From JAGLWP01 sp964406515 (lineage in GTDB: Archaea; Nanobdellota; Nanobdellia; Pacearchaeales; GW2011-AR1), in NCBI GenBank assembly GCA_964406515.1, contig CAYORV010000003.1, positions 1-58,976 on the forward strand: DNA of 58,976 nucleotides, written 5' to 3'. A program made the position numbers and the translations under genes. Below are positions 25,234-32,487 of the stretch, piece by piece (positions within the stretch are counted from its first letter, which is position 1; every line of letters starts with the position of its first letter). The notes beneath the pieces were generated by a model. It saw nothing but the letters and a program-made list of their open reading frames with translations, had not been told where the DNA came from and ran no database searches.

Positions 25234-25297
25234 CTATTTCAACTTAACAGCAGTTCCATAAGCAAGCATTTCAGAAGCACCCTGCATTATCATTGAA
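25234..25297 (-). pseudogene. Remnant of the YbjQ gene 3' end
   Basis: Encodes only the last about 21 residues plus a stop (ASEMLAYGTAVKLK end). 58 of 60 nt (25238-25297) match 25935-25994 in the intact YbjQ gene. The start and body are missing. It forms one arm of a direct repeat around the ATPase gene. Confidence 0.9.
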
Positions 25298-25347
25298 TTT
25301 ATTATCCAATTGCATAAATTTTTAAATAACATTTTTAATAATTTCTT

Positions 25348-25902
25348 ATGATTAAACGGATAAAACCCTGTGAACATCACAATAGAAAAATAGGTTTAGA
25401 AAAAAGAACTGAGTTTTTCTTTAGTCCTGGCTATAATGTTATAATCGGTCCAAACCAATCTGGAAAATCAACTTTGTTAGAAGCCTTAGCAAGTTGCAAT
25501 TATTGTGAAATTGAGAAAACCTCAGATACAAAAATAAAATTTATCTCAACTGAAACACTTAGTCCTCTAATGATGAAAAAATTTAAATCAAGAGAACAAG
25601 TAATAATGTACACAAGAGCATTGTTTTCATCATATGGGGAAATTGTTCAGGAACTATTAGGGGCTCAAGGATATCTTGAAGAAAATTGCATCATAATTGA
25701 TACTCCTGAAACAGGCCAAGACATAGAAAATAGTTTTATAATACATGAAGGATTTAAAAAAATGGCTAGCAAAGGAATTCAAGTGATTATTGCAACCCAC
25801 CATCCCGTTTTCCTCCAGGATGTTAACAAAGTAATAGAATTTAAAGAAAATTATCTTAAAAAATTTTTAGAATTATATAATAAAAGTTTGATAACTCGCT
25901 AA
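25348..25902 (+). CDS. Compact ABC/SMC-type ATPase inside a direct-repeat cassette
   Basis: 184 residues. Walker A GPNQSGKST (about 34-42), Walker B CIIIDTPETGQD (about 114-125) and H-loop ATHHP (about 149-153). It lacks a recognisable LSGGQ signature and a coiled coil, so it is a minimal AAA-ABC protein related to RecF/SMC-type ATPases; similar small ATPases appear in mobile or defence loci. It has its own ATTTTTAAATAACA promoter. It is flanked by a 60-bp duplication of the YbjQ 3' end, suggesting it arrived as a unit. Confidence 0.8.
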   Translation: MIKRIKPCEHHNRKIGLEKRTEFFFSPGYNVIIGPNQSGKSTLLEALASCNYCEIEKTSDTKIKFISTETLSPLMMKKFKSREQVIMYTRALFSSYGEIVQELLGAQGYLEENCIIIDTPETGQDIENSFIIHEGFKKMASKGIQVIIATHHPVFLQDVNKVIEFKENYLKKFLELYNKSLITR

Positions 25903-25930
25903 TTTATTATTACACCCACACAAATTTTAA

Positions 25931-26380
25931 TCACTTCAACTTCACAGCAGTTCCGTAAGCAAGCATTTCAGAAGCACCCTGCATTATCATTGAAGTCATA
26001 AATCTAATACCAATAATTGCATCTGCGCCCAATTCAATTGCCTGGTTAACCATTCTATTGTATGCTTCATCTCTTGCATTAGCAATCATATCTGTATAAG
26101 TTTTTATCTCTCCACCAACAATACTCTTAAATCCTGCACCAATATCCCTTCCAATATTCCTTGCTCTTACTGTATTTCCTCTAACAATACCTAAAACCTG
26201 CGCAACTTTCTTATCAGGAACTTCTACAGCTGTTGTAACAACTATCTTTCCCTGTTTCTCTTCAGTTTTTATTTCTTGTTCTTCCATTTTATTATCAGCT
26301 TCCTGCTGGGTTGCCGAGCGGTTCTGTGGTAGAGGCTTTTTGTTATCCATCCCTCGTGCAGAATCGCGAGCAGGATTCAT
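25931..26380 (-). CDS. YbjQ/UPF0145 heavy-metal-binding-like protein
   Basis: 149 residues. The core from about residue 45 has the family pattern (TTAVEVPDKKVAQVLGIVRG, then FKSIVGGEIKTYTDMIANAR and ADAIIGIRF). The family forms pentamers and is of uncertain function. The start at 26380 is supported by a 4-nt ATGA overlap with the upstream membrane-protein gene. The first about 31 codons are unusually rich in Arg, Pro, Gln and Asp and in G+C compared with the rest, and look like a late addition. Confidence 0.88.
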   Translation of the reverse strand: MNPARDSARGMDNKKPLPQNRSATQQEADNKMEEQEIKTEEKQGKIVVTTAVEVPDKKVAQVLGIVRGNTVRARNIGRDIGAGFKSIVGGEIKTYTDMIANARDEAYNRMVNQAIELGADAIIGIRFMTSMIMQGASEMLAYGTAVKLK

Positions 26381-26580
26381 AAAAACCCGCTGGTGGTTTT
26401 TATCTGTTCTATTACATCTTCTTTTTTATTTAAAAATATAACTATTCCAATAATTAAAATAGGAATTCCATAAATTAACAGAACAACAGATTCTTCAAAA
26501 GGAACCAAGAGATATACCAAACTCATCGCTATTCCAACTAAAATCATGATTATTCCAACAATTGTTCTACTATTTAACAT
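26377..26580 (-). CDS. Small membrane protein coupled to YbjQ
   Basis: 67 residues with two transmembrane segments (RTIVGIIMILVGIAMSLVYL and VVLLIYGIPILIIGIVIFL) and a short charged tail. Its stop overlaps the YbjQ ATG by 4 nt. Pairing of YbjQ-like proteins with small membrane proteins suggests a membrane-linked role; inference only. Confidence 0.7.
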   Translation of the reverse strand: MLNSRTIVGIIMILVGIAMSLVYLLVPFEESVVLLIYGIPILIIGIVIFLNKKEDVIEQIKTTSGFL

Positions 26581-26662
26581 TAAAAAAATATAAAACTAAA
26601 GTTAATAAAATTAACTAATTCCTCCAATCAAACTATCCTTGATTCAAAAAAAAGAAAAAAAT

Positions 26663-26995
26663 TTAGTTATTCAATCTACCCTTCACATCTTTCAATTGTG
26701 CTTCTAAACTTTTTTCTTGTTCTTTTAAAACTGAAAGTTCGTCTTGTTCAGTTAGTGGATATCCAGCAGATTCCAGGCTTCTTGGTAAACCCCCTCTTCC
26801 TAATCCAAAACCTGGGGCAGGTGGTCCTCGTCTAAATCCTCCACCAAATCCTCTTCCTAAACCAAGTCCTCTTCCTCTACCATATCCTACTCCAGCATTT
26901 ACAGATCCAGGGGCAGAATAACCTGAACAATATCCCATTCCTCTTCCAGTCATTGGTCCCATTCCAGCAGGACCTGTTCTATCTCCTCGTGGCAT
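26663..26995 (-). CDS. DUF5320 protein (Gly/Arg-rich, MPRGD type)
   Basis: 110 residues. Family start MPRGDRTGPAGMGPMTGRG then YCSGYSAPG; a Gly-Arg-Phe-rich middle (about 38-70) and a C-terminal coiled coil (LKEQEKSLEAQLKDVKGRL). Such proteins occur next to NifX-like and Mrp/COG1149 iron-sulfur genes; the function is unknown. It lies 1 nt after the DtxR gene and is probably co-transcribed with it. A paralogue is at 31986. Confidence 0.88.
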   Translation of the reverse strand: MPRGDRTGPAGMGPMTGRGMGYCSGYSAPGSVNAGVGYGRGRGLGLGRGFGGGFRRGPPAPGFGLGRGGLPRSLESAGYPLTEQDELSVLKEQEKSLEAQLKDVKGRLNN

Positions 26996-26996
26996 C

Positions 26997-27389
26997 TTAT
27001 TTTTTACCTCCTTTCAATTTTTTAATGAATTTTTCTAATTTCAAAAGAGTAGGTTTACTAAGTCCATGCTCCATGATACATGCGTCCTGTAAAGCCGTTT
27101 TTTCATTTACTTTCAAAAAATCTGTAAAAAATTCAAGCAATGCCTTATGTTTTTTATAAACTTCCTTAGCAATTTTCTCTCCATTTTCTGTCAATTGAAC
27201 AAAACCATACTTTTCATATACAACTAAATTTTTATCATCTAACTTTTTAATCGCCATATTCACACTCGGCAAACTAACAGAAAGATTATTGGCTATGTCT
27301 TTTATTCTCACAACTTTTTTATTATTTTTTAGAACATAAATAGTTTCTAAATAATCTTCAAAACTTTTACTTAAATTTTGTTCTTTCAT
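26997..27389 (-). CDS. DtxR/MntR-family metal-dependent repressor
   Basis: 130 residues. Winged helix at about 8-65 (FEDYLETIYVL, RIKDIANNLSVSLPSVNMAI) and the start of a metal-binding/dimer domain with HKALLEFF and EHGLSKPTLLKLEKF (about 88-125). It lacks the SH3-like third domain, as in MntR. An inverted repeat TTGTTAG/CTAACAA sits 13-32 nt before the ATG, consistent with autoregulation. Likely senses Fe or Mn for the surrounding cluster. Confidence 0.92.
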   Translation of the reverse strand: MKEQNLSKSFEDYLETIYVLKNNKKVVRIKDIANNLSVSLPSVNMAIKKLDDKNLVVYEKYGFVQLTENGEKIAKEVYKKHKALLEFFTDFLKVNEKTALQDACIMEHGLSKPTLLKLEKFIKKLKGGKK

Positions 27390-27401
27390 TCTATCTAAAA
27401 A

Positions 27402-27421
27402 TTGTTAGTTTTACCTAACAA
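27402..27421. promoter_or_regulatory. DtxR-box-like operator
   Basis: TTGTTAG-TTTTAC-CTAACAA (20 nt) lies between a TTTTTTAAAG box (27433-27442) and the DtxR ATG. On the minus strand it contains TTAGGTAAAACTAA, similar to TTAGG-type DtxR/MntR sites. Confidence 0.6.
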
Positions 27422-27458
27422 TATTCAAGAGAACTAACTTTAAAAAACTTTCTCATCT

Positions 27459-28322
27459 TTACTCAATCTGTTCAATAATTCCCTCAAAAACTTTTCTGTA
27501 TTCGGGATTTATCTCAACAACTGGTTTCATTTTTATTGTAGAATCAACAAAATCTTTCTTATAAGGAATTCTCCCAATAATGGGAATTTCGTTTCTTTTT
27601 GCAAAACTTTCTATTTTCGAACAAAATTTTCTTGCTAAATCAAATTTATTTATTACAATTCCAGATTTAATCTTAAAATGATTTGCCAAATATAAAACTC
27701 TTTTCAAGTCATGCAATGCAGATGGAGTTGGTTCTGTAACTGCAACTATATAATCAGTTCCAACTAACGAAGCAATAACAGGGCACCCAACACCCGCAGC
27801 AGAATCTATAAGCATAATTTCAGATTCTAATTTTTTATTAATCTCCTCTGCTTTTTCTCTTACAGAAGAAACAATTTCCCCTGAAGCTAACTCACCTAAT
27901 TTAAGTTCCCCAATAATTAAATCTACATTATAATTTTTCCCAACATAAATTGTTCCTATTTGTTTCTTTGTCATAGAAATCGCTCCACTTGGACAAGCAA
28001 CCATACATGCCTTACATCCAATACACACATCTTTTACAAAAGCAGGATATTTTCCCTCAACAAAAACAATAGCATTTTGTTTGCAAATACTCGCACATCT
28101 ACCACATTTTGTACATTTACTAAAATCCCATTGAGGAATTGGTTGATAAACATTAGAATATTTTTTTCTTTTTATAGAAAGAAGAAGATGATCATTAGGA
28201 CACTCAACATCAGCATCAACTAACATTGTTTTCTTTTCTCTTGCAAATTCTACAGCTAAAGAAGTTGCTACCGTAGACTTCCCAGTTCCTCCTTTACCTC
28301 CAGTTACAGCTATTCTTCTCAT
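27459..28322 (-). CDS. COG1149 MinD-type ATPase with inserted ferredoxin domain
   Basis: 287 residues. Deviant Walker A GGKGGTGKST at 8-17; a 2[4Fe-4S] insert at about 60-115 (CTKCGRCASICK and CIGCKACMVACP); then the Mrp/MinD core with LIDSAAGVGCP and TEPTPSALHDLKR. Family members are thought to assemble or carry iron-sulfur clusters or coupled metal cofactors. Many genomes carry two neighbouring paralogues; only one is here. Overlaps the upstream CoA-binding gene by 4 nt. Confidence 0.93.
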   Translation of the reverse strand: MRRIAVTGGKGGTGKSTVATSLAVEFAREKKTMLVDADVECPNDHLLLSIKRKKYSNVYQPIPQWDFSKCTKCGRCASICKQNAIVFVEGKYPAFVKDVCIGCKACMVACPSGAISMTKKQIGTIYVGKNYNVDLIIGELKLGELASGEIVSSVREKAEEINKKLESEIMLIDSAAGVGCPVIASLVGTDYIVAVTEPTPSALHDLKRVLYLANHFKIKSGIVINKFDLARKFCSKIESFAKRNEIPIIGRIPYKKDFVDSTIKMKPVVEINPEYRKVFEGIIEQIE

Positions 28323-28738
28323 TTTTTATCTCCTTCAATCATAATACAAACATCATGTAAAACTTTTATTTTATTCCTTTTACAATAACTTATAGATTTT
28401 TTTGATTCAGAACCAGGTTGCATCCAAATCTTGTTCACATTTAATTTATTACATTCTTTAACAATCTCATTAGTAATATCTGAGGGGACTACCAAATCTA
28501 CAACATCTGGTCTCTCCGGTAAATTTTCTAATTTTGAATAACATTTATCTCCAAAAATCTTACTAACCTTTGGATTTATTGGATAAACCTTATAACCTCT
28601 TTTTTTTAAATCTGCATAAACCTTATTCCCATATTTTTCAATATCTCTTGAAACACCCACAACTGCAAAAACATTTTTTTTATCTAAAAATTCATTAATC
28701 ATTTTATCATTCTGGGAATCCATTTTACTCATCACCAT
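28319..28738 (-). CDS. CoA-binding domain protein (COG1832/YccU type)
   Basis: 139 residues, a single Rossmann-like domain: FAVVGVSRDIEKYGNKVYADL, YKVYPINPK, the PDVVDLVVPSD block and KIWMQPGSESKK. This is the usual size for stand-alone members, whose biochemical role is not well defined. It overlaps both neighbours (14 nt and 4 nt), so it belongs to the metal cluster operon. Confidence 0.9.
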   Translation of the reverse strand: MVMSKMDSQNDKMINEFLDKKNVFAVVGVSRDIEKYGNKVYADLKKRGYKVYPINPKVSKIFGDKCYSKLENLPERPDVVDLVVPSDITNEIVKECNKLNVNKIWMQPGSESKKSISYCKRNKIKVLHDVCIMIEGDKK

Positions 28739-29099
28739 CCTCTTTTTTTATTCCATAACCCCTACCTTCTCCAGGTTCACAAAAATCTTTTCCTTGTTTA
28801 ATTTCTCCTTTAATAAAACTTTTAATTACTCCATTTATTTCTCCTTGAATTCCAGTAATTAATTTAATACCAAATTGTTCAAAAAGTTCTTGCGCCCTAA
28901 ATCCTGCTCCTCCAGCAATAACATAACTCACACCTTGTTCTTTAAAAAATTTCGGAAGAAAACCAGTCATATGTCCAGGATTTTCAATTACTTTTTTATT
29001 TTTAATTTTATTGCCTTCAATTTCTACAATAGTAAACTCCGGACATCTACCAAAATGTTCAGATACTCTTCCTAAATCTGTTGATATTGCTATTTTCAT
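28725..29099 (-). CDS. NifX/NifB-type iron-cluster-binding protein (copy 2)
   Basis: 124 residues of the dinitrogenase FeMo-cofactor family: MKIAISTDLGRVSEHFGRCPEF, VIAGGAGFRAQELFEQFGIK, then an extra Cys/Gly tail (CEPGEGRGYG). Such stand-alone proteins outside nitrogen fixers bind Fe-S or FeMo-type clusters. Paralogue of the upstream gene at 29117. Confidence 0.92.
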   Translation of the reverse strand: MKIAISTDLGRVSEHFGRCPEFTIVEIEGNKIKNKKVIENPGHMTGFLPKFFKEQGVSYVIAGGAGFRAQELFEQFGIKLITGIQGEINGVIKSFIKGEIKQGKDFCEPGEGRGYGIKKEDGDE

Positions 29100-29116
29100 T
29101 TTTTATTTCTAATTAT

Positions 29117-29488
29117 TTACCTCAATCCTGCATGTTGCGGACCAGTAGCATCTGTTAATTCCTTAGATTTTCCTTCAATAAAATCTTTCACAACATCCTT
29201 AATTTTTCCTTCTCCAAAATAAGATTTAATCCCAAATTGTTCAAATACAGAAAAAGCTCTTGGACCTAAATTTGTAGTTATAACCGCATCAACTTTTTCA
29301 TTCGCAACAATCTCTCCTGCTATAATTCCTGCACCCCCCATTTGTGCTTTTGCTGTATTTTCAATTGCTTTCACATTTTTTATTTTCTTATCTTCAATTT
29401 CTACAATTAAAAAATAATTACATCTTCCAAATCTTGCATCTACCTCACTATCCATAGTTTTCCCTATTGAACTTATTGCTATTTTCAT
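29117..29488 (-). CDS. NifX/NifB-type iron-cluster-binding protein (copy 1)
   Basis: 123 residues. MKIAISSIGKTMDSEVDARFGRC at the start (split by variable positions), GGAGIIAGEIVANEKVDAVI and GPRAFSVFEQFGIK. It has the ExxFGRC-like cysteine shared with copy 2. Four-nt overlap with the ferredoxin gene upstream; a Shine-Dalgarno-like GGAGG lies before its ATG. Confidence 0.92.
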   Translation of the reverse strand: MKIAISSIGKTMDSEVDARFGRCNYFLIVEIEDKKIKNVKAIENTAKAQMGGAGIIAGEIVANEKVDAVITTNLGPRAFSVFEQFGIKSYFGEGKIKDVVKDFIEGKSKELTDATGPQHAGLR

Positions 29489-29685
29489 TTTTTTCCCTCC
29501 TTTTGATTCTTTTCGCTATCATGTTTTATTGCTTTTTGAGGACAAATTTCATGACATTTTTTACATCTAATACATTTTTTCATATCTATTACTGCTTTTC
29601 CATTTTCCATACTTATAGCATTAACAGGACACTCCCCAACACAGATTCCACAACCAACACACATAGTTTCATCTACCCAAGGCAT
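29485..29685 (-). CDS. 2[4Fe-4S] ferredoxin, 66 residues
   Basis: Two clusters: CVGCGICVGECP (9-20) and CIRCKKCHEICP (38-49), followed by a short charged tail. Cytoplasmic electron carrier or cluster donor for the neighbouring NifX/COG1149 proteins. Overlaps the next gene by 4 nt; a second, smaller ferredoxin-like gene lies 1 nt upstream. Confidence 0.94.
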   Translation of the reverse strand: MPWVDETMCVGCGICVGECPVNAISMENGKAVIDMKKCIRCKKCHEICPQKAIKHDSEKNQKEGKK

Positions 29686-29686
29686 T

Positions 29687-29818
29687 TTAATTTTCTTCCT
29701 CTCTATTTATTTTAATTGCATTATTTGGACAAGCATGCATACATGCTCCGCACCTCTTACAATTTTCAAGATTTTTAACTACTGCTTTCTCTTTAAAATC
29801 TATATCTGTTACATTCAT
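29687..29818 (-). CDS. Tiny single-cluster ferredoxin-like protein, 43 residues
   Basis: Starts MNVTDIDFKEKAVVKNLENC and carries one four-cysteine motif CKRCGACMHACP, then NNAIKIN and an acidic end. One [4Fe-4S] cluster is expected. Lies in the operon with 1 nt before the next gene and 7 nt after DUF4125. Half of a normal bacterial-type ferredoxin, so it may pair with the 66-residue protein. Confidence 0.85.
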   Translation of the reverse strand: MNVTDIDFKEKAVVKNLENCKRCGACMHACPNNAIKINREEEN

Positions 29819-29825
29819 AATCATT

Positions 29826-30392
29826 TCATTTTTTACATCCTTCTACTTTTCTTTTTTCTTCTGCCTCTTGCAAAGAAGAATATCCTAATTTTTTAAATAT
29901 ATCAGAATATATCTCTTCTTCAAGATTTCTTTTTTCTTCTTTTGCTCTTAAAAGATTAGCATAATATAAATTTAATGTTTTATCTGAATATGTTTCAAGT
30001 TCAGACCTTAAATAAACCCCTGCCCTATCTGTCTCCCCCTGCTCTACACTCCCCAATAAATGAGGATATTTTTCTTTAAATCGTTGTAATGATTTATTTT
30101 CAATATCAACAATCTTATCAATAATAGGATTAAAATTCAAACATCCTACCTGATTCCCCATCCGTGCATATTTTTGGGTCATAAAATTTTTTCCTTCTTG
30201 CTTTGCCTTATTTAAATCTCCAATATAAGATGCTAAAGTATCATATGACCAAGTCCCAAATCCACTCCCTCTTATAAATCTAAAAGCATTAGGATTTTCT
30301 TTACAACTTGTTGGTTCAACTGAATTAACAGCAAGGAACATATCCAATTCCACATCTAAGACTTTCTCAATTAAATCTTTCTTTCTTTCCAT
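29826..30392 (-). CDS. DUF4125 family protein
   Basis: 188 residues, helical. Features of the family: MFLAVNSVEPTSCKENP near 17-33, FRFIRGSGFGTWS, MTQKYARMGNQ and a late RSELETYSDKTLNLYYANL. The conserved cysteine and the location among Fe-S genes suggest a redox or metal link; the activity is unknown. Confidence 0.85.
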   Translation of the reverse strand: MERKKDLIEKVLDVELDMFLAVNSVEPTSCKENPNAFRFIRGSGFGTWSYDTLASYIGDLNKAKQEGKNFMTQKYARMGNQVGCLNFNPIIDKIVDIENKSLQRFKEKYPHLLGSVEQGETDRAGVYLRSELETYSDKTLNLYYANLLRAKEEKRNLEEEIYSDIFKKLGYSSLQEAEEKRKVEGCKK

Positions 30393-30408
30393 TTTATTTT
30401 TTATATTT

Positions 30409-30897
30409 TTATCCTCTTATCATAGGACTTCCGCATTTAGGACATTTTTGTTGGTAGCAAGGTTGCCCCAATGTATGTGAACCTTTATGTCCACATTTTG
30501 GACAAACACATTGTCCACCAGGCCCAGCAGCAGATCTTCCTCCGCCAAGTCCTCTGCCACCACCTCCTCTGCCTCTTCCTAAACCAAGTCCTCTTCCTCG
30601 TGGTTGAACCATCTCAAAATTACCTCCTTGTATTTTTATAGCATAAGCATTAACAAGAGCTTCTGAAATCTTTTTCCTTGCACTTTTCAAAAGTCGTGAA
30701 AATGTTGGTTGAGAAATCTTCATTTTTTTCCCTGCCTCTCCTTGTTCAATTTCTTCATAATCCACTAACCTAATAGATTCAAATTCATCTCTTGTAAGAA
30801 TTATTTCTTTTAAGTGAGCAAGGGGTATTCCTGCAGGTTTAAAATAATTTGCATTCGGTTCAAAAAATATTCTTCTTGACAATCTTGGTCTTGGCAT
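30409..30897 (-). CDS. DUF134/UPF0251 DNA-binding protein with zinc-ribbon tail
   Basis: 162 residues. N-terminal MPRPRLSRRI and FKPAGIPLAHL, then an HTH resembling sigma-70 region 4 (about 35-85: LTRDEFESIRLVDYEEIEQ, ISQPTFSRLLKSARKKI). A Gly-Arg linker (about 98-118) leads to a C-terminal zinc ribbon (CVCPKCG, PC, CPKCG). Probably a regulator of the cluster. The same ribbon ends the CDF transporter immediately upstream. Confidence 0.9.
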   Translation of the reverse strand: MPRPRLSRRIFFEPNANYFKPAGIPLAHLKEIILTRDEFESIRLVDYEEIEQGEAGKKMKISQPTFSRLLKSARKKISEALVNAYAIKIQGGNFEMVQPRGRGLGLGRGRGGGGRGLGGGRSAAGPGGQCVCPKCGHKGSHTLGQPCYQQKCPKCGSPMIRG

Positions 30898-30898
30898 T

Positions 30899-31954
30899 TT
30901 ATCCTCTTGTTAAATTTGATTTACACTTCGGACATTTAATTGTTGAACAAGGGACTCCTCTTTTATGTTTTTGCTTATATCCACATTTGGGACAAACACA
31001 ATATCCTTCAGGTCCTTTTCCCTTAGCTTCCTTAATCATATCTTTAAATCTTCCTTTCCTTTGCCATCCAAAACCCTTCCCTAAAGAAGGTTTGAAATAA
31101 CCTCTTCCAACATCATGAGATTCAACTTGGATAGCTACATATTCTAAAACATTAATCTGTTCAACAAGATTTTTCTCTAATTTTTTTGTTAAACTTTGCA
31201 CTTCATCAACCTTTAATTTAGCAGGTAATTTAATTATAATTTCAGCAAAAACCTTATTCCCCATTTTCTGGGTTTTTAAACTAGAAAATTCTATATTTTG
31301 TTTCTTAATAATCGCCTTAATTTGATTTTCAATTTTTTCATCAGCACTTGCACCTAACAAGGAATCAGTTGTTTCCTTCCCCAAGGAAAATGCTTCCTTA
31401 ATAATATAAATCCCAACAAGTAAAGCTAAGATAGAATCTAAATGTGCAAAAGTGTTTACAAAAAATAATCCCAAGAAAATCGCCAAAGAAACAAGCAAGT
31501 CAATTCTTGAATGAATCCCATCTGAAATTAAACTTACACTATCATATTTTTTACCAGAATGTATCTTTACAAAAGACATAACTCCGTTAATTAAAGCAGA
31601 AATCCCCATTATTCCAAATGCCAAGTAATTAATATTCAAATCAGCAGGAGTAAAAAATGCTTGAATTGCATCATAAATAATCCATACTGCAGAGAAGAAA
31701 ATTATTAATGTAATTACAAAACCCGATATAACCTCTGCTCTCCCATGCCCATAAGGATGTCCTTTATCTGCAGGCTTTTCAGCAACCTTAATTCCAATTA
31801 AACCAACAGTAGAAGCAATTACGTCTGTTGCAGAATTAACTCCATCTGCTATAATTGCAGCAGATTTAGAAATTGCTCCAACTATAACTTTACCAATAGC
31901 CAAAAATAAATTTGCTATAACTGCAAGAAAAGAAACAAATAGTTTTTTATTCAT
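30899..31954 (-). CDS. Cation diffusion facilitator transporter with zinc-ribbon tail
   Basis: 351 residues. Six membrane segments; metal-site residues in ADGVNSATDV (segment 2) and SDGIHSRIDL (segment 5), the HPYGHGRAE loop between segments 2 and 3, and a C-terminal cytoplasmic domain (about 205-285). It exports divalent metals (Zn, Fe, Mn or Co) using the proton gradient. An added 60-residue tail ends in CVCPKCG, PC, CPKC, nearly the same module as on the adjacent DUF134 protein. The ATG follows the DUF5320 gene by about 30 nt. Confidence 0.93.
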   Translation of the reverse strand: MNKKLFVSFLAVIANLFLAIGKVIVGAISKSAAIIADGVNSATDVIASTVGLIGIKVAEKPADKGHPYGHGRAEVISGFVITLIIFFSAVWIIYDAIQAFFTPADLNINYLAFGIMGISALINGVMSFVKIHSGKKYDSVSLISDGIHSRIDLLVSLAIFLGLFFVNTFAHLDSILALLVGIYIIKEAFSLGKETTDSLLGASADEKIENQIKAIIKKQNIEFSSLKTQKMGNKVFAEIIIKLPAKLKVDEVQSLTKKLEKNLVEQINVLEYVAIQVESHDVGRGYFKPSLGKGFGWQRKGRFKDMIKEAKGKGPEGYCVCPKCGYKQKHKRGVPCSTIKCPKCKSNLTRG

Positions 31955-31985
31955 TTTAAAAAAAAGAAAGAAGAATTTAAAAAAC

Positions 31986-32291
31986 TTACTTTATCTCCTT
32001 CAACCGTTTTTGTATCTCTTCCATTTCTTGTTTCAAAGATTTTAAATCTTCTTCAAGAAATTGTTTTTCTTCTTGTTCAGTTATAACTGCTGGTTTGACT
32101 TGTTGTGTTGACATTGGTTGGATAGCTCTTGCTCTCAATGCAAATCCTCTACCTCTTCCTAAACCTCTACCCATTCCTCTTCCAACTCCACCATTCATAA
32201 ATCCTGGTGAATTAAACCCTGCACAAAAACCTATTCCTCTTCCAGTCATTGATCCTTGCCCTGCGGGTCCTGTTCCATCTCCTCGTGGCAT
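31986..32291 (-). CDS. DUF5320 protein, first gene of the metal cluster
   Basis: 101 residues from the ATG at 32291, which has an AGGAGAA site 7 nt upstream and gives the family start MPRGDGTGPAGQGSMTGRG. GFCAGFNSPG follows, then a Gly-Arg-rich middle and a C-terminal coiled coil (LEEDLKSLKQEMEEIQKRL). Paralogue of 26663. Its promoter region carries three GAATA-N2-TATTC-type sites. Confidence 0.88.
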   Translation of the reverse strand: MPRGDGTGPAGQGSMTGRGIGFCAGFNSPGFMNGGVGRGMGRGLGRGRGFALRARAIQPMSTQQVKPAVITEQEEKQFLEEDLKSLKQEMEEIQKRLKEIK

Positions 32292-32326
32292 TTTTATTCT
32301 CCTGCACATAGTGCATATTTAGTTAT

Positions 32327-32425
32327 GAATACCTATGCATAACATTATTTAAATGTTTGGGTTTTGAATACTTATTCAAAATACAGTTAAAAGTTTGTGA
32401 AAACTTTTGTCTCGAATATGTATTC
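32327..32425. promoter_or_regulatory. Three operator-like sites (GAATA-N2-TATTC) before the metal cluster
   Basis: Sites at 32327-32338 (GAATACCTATGC, one arm degenerate), 32366-32377 (GAATACTTATTC, extended to 9-bp arms TTTTGAATA/TATTCAAAA) and 32414-32425 (GAATATGTATTC). The minus-strand TATA box ATTTAAATAA (32345-32354) lies between the first two. Confidence 0.65.
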
Positions 32426-32487
32426 ATTACTATTCCTCTGTCTTCACAACTCGGTTCTTGAAAAGTTGTCATTAATATAAACTATAG

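Noticed and set aside
26290..26400. Type II tRNA-like sequence (TTGCCGAGCGG with later AACCCGCT)
   Set aside because: Acceptor strands do not pair properly, there is no T loop and no coherent anticodon stem; the region is coding on the minus strand.
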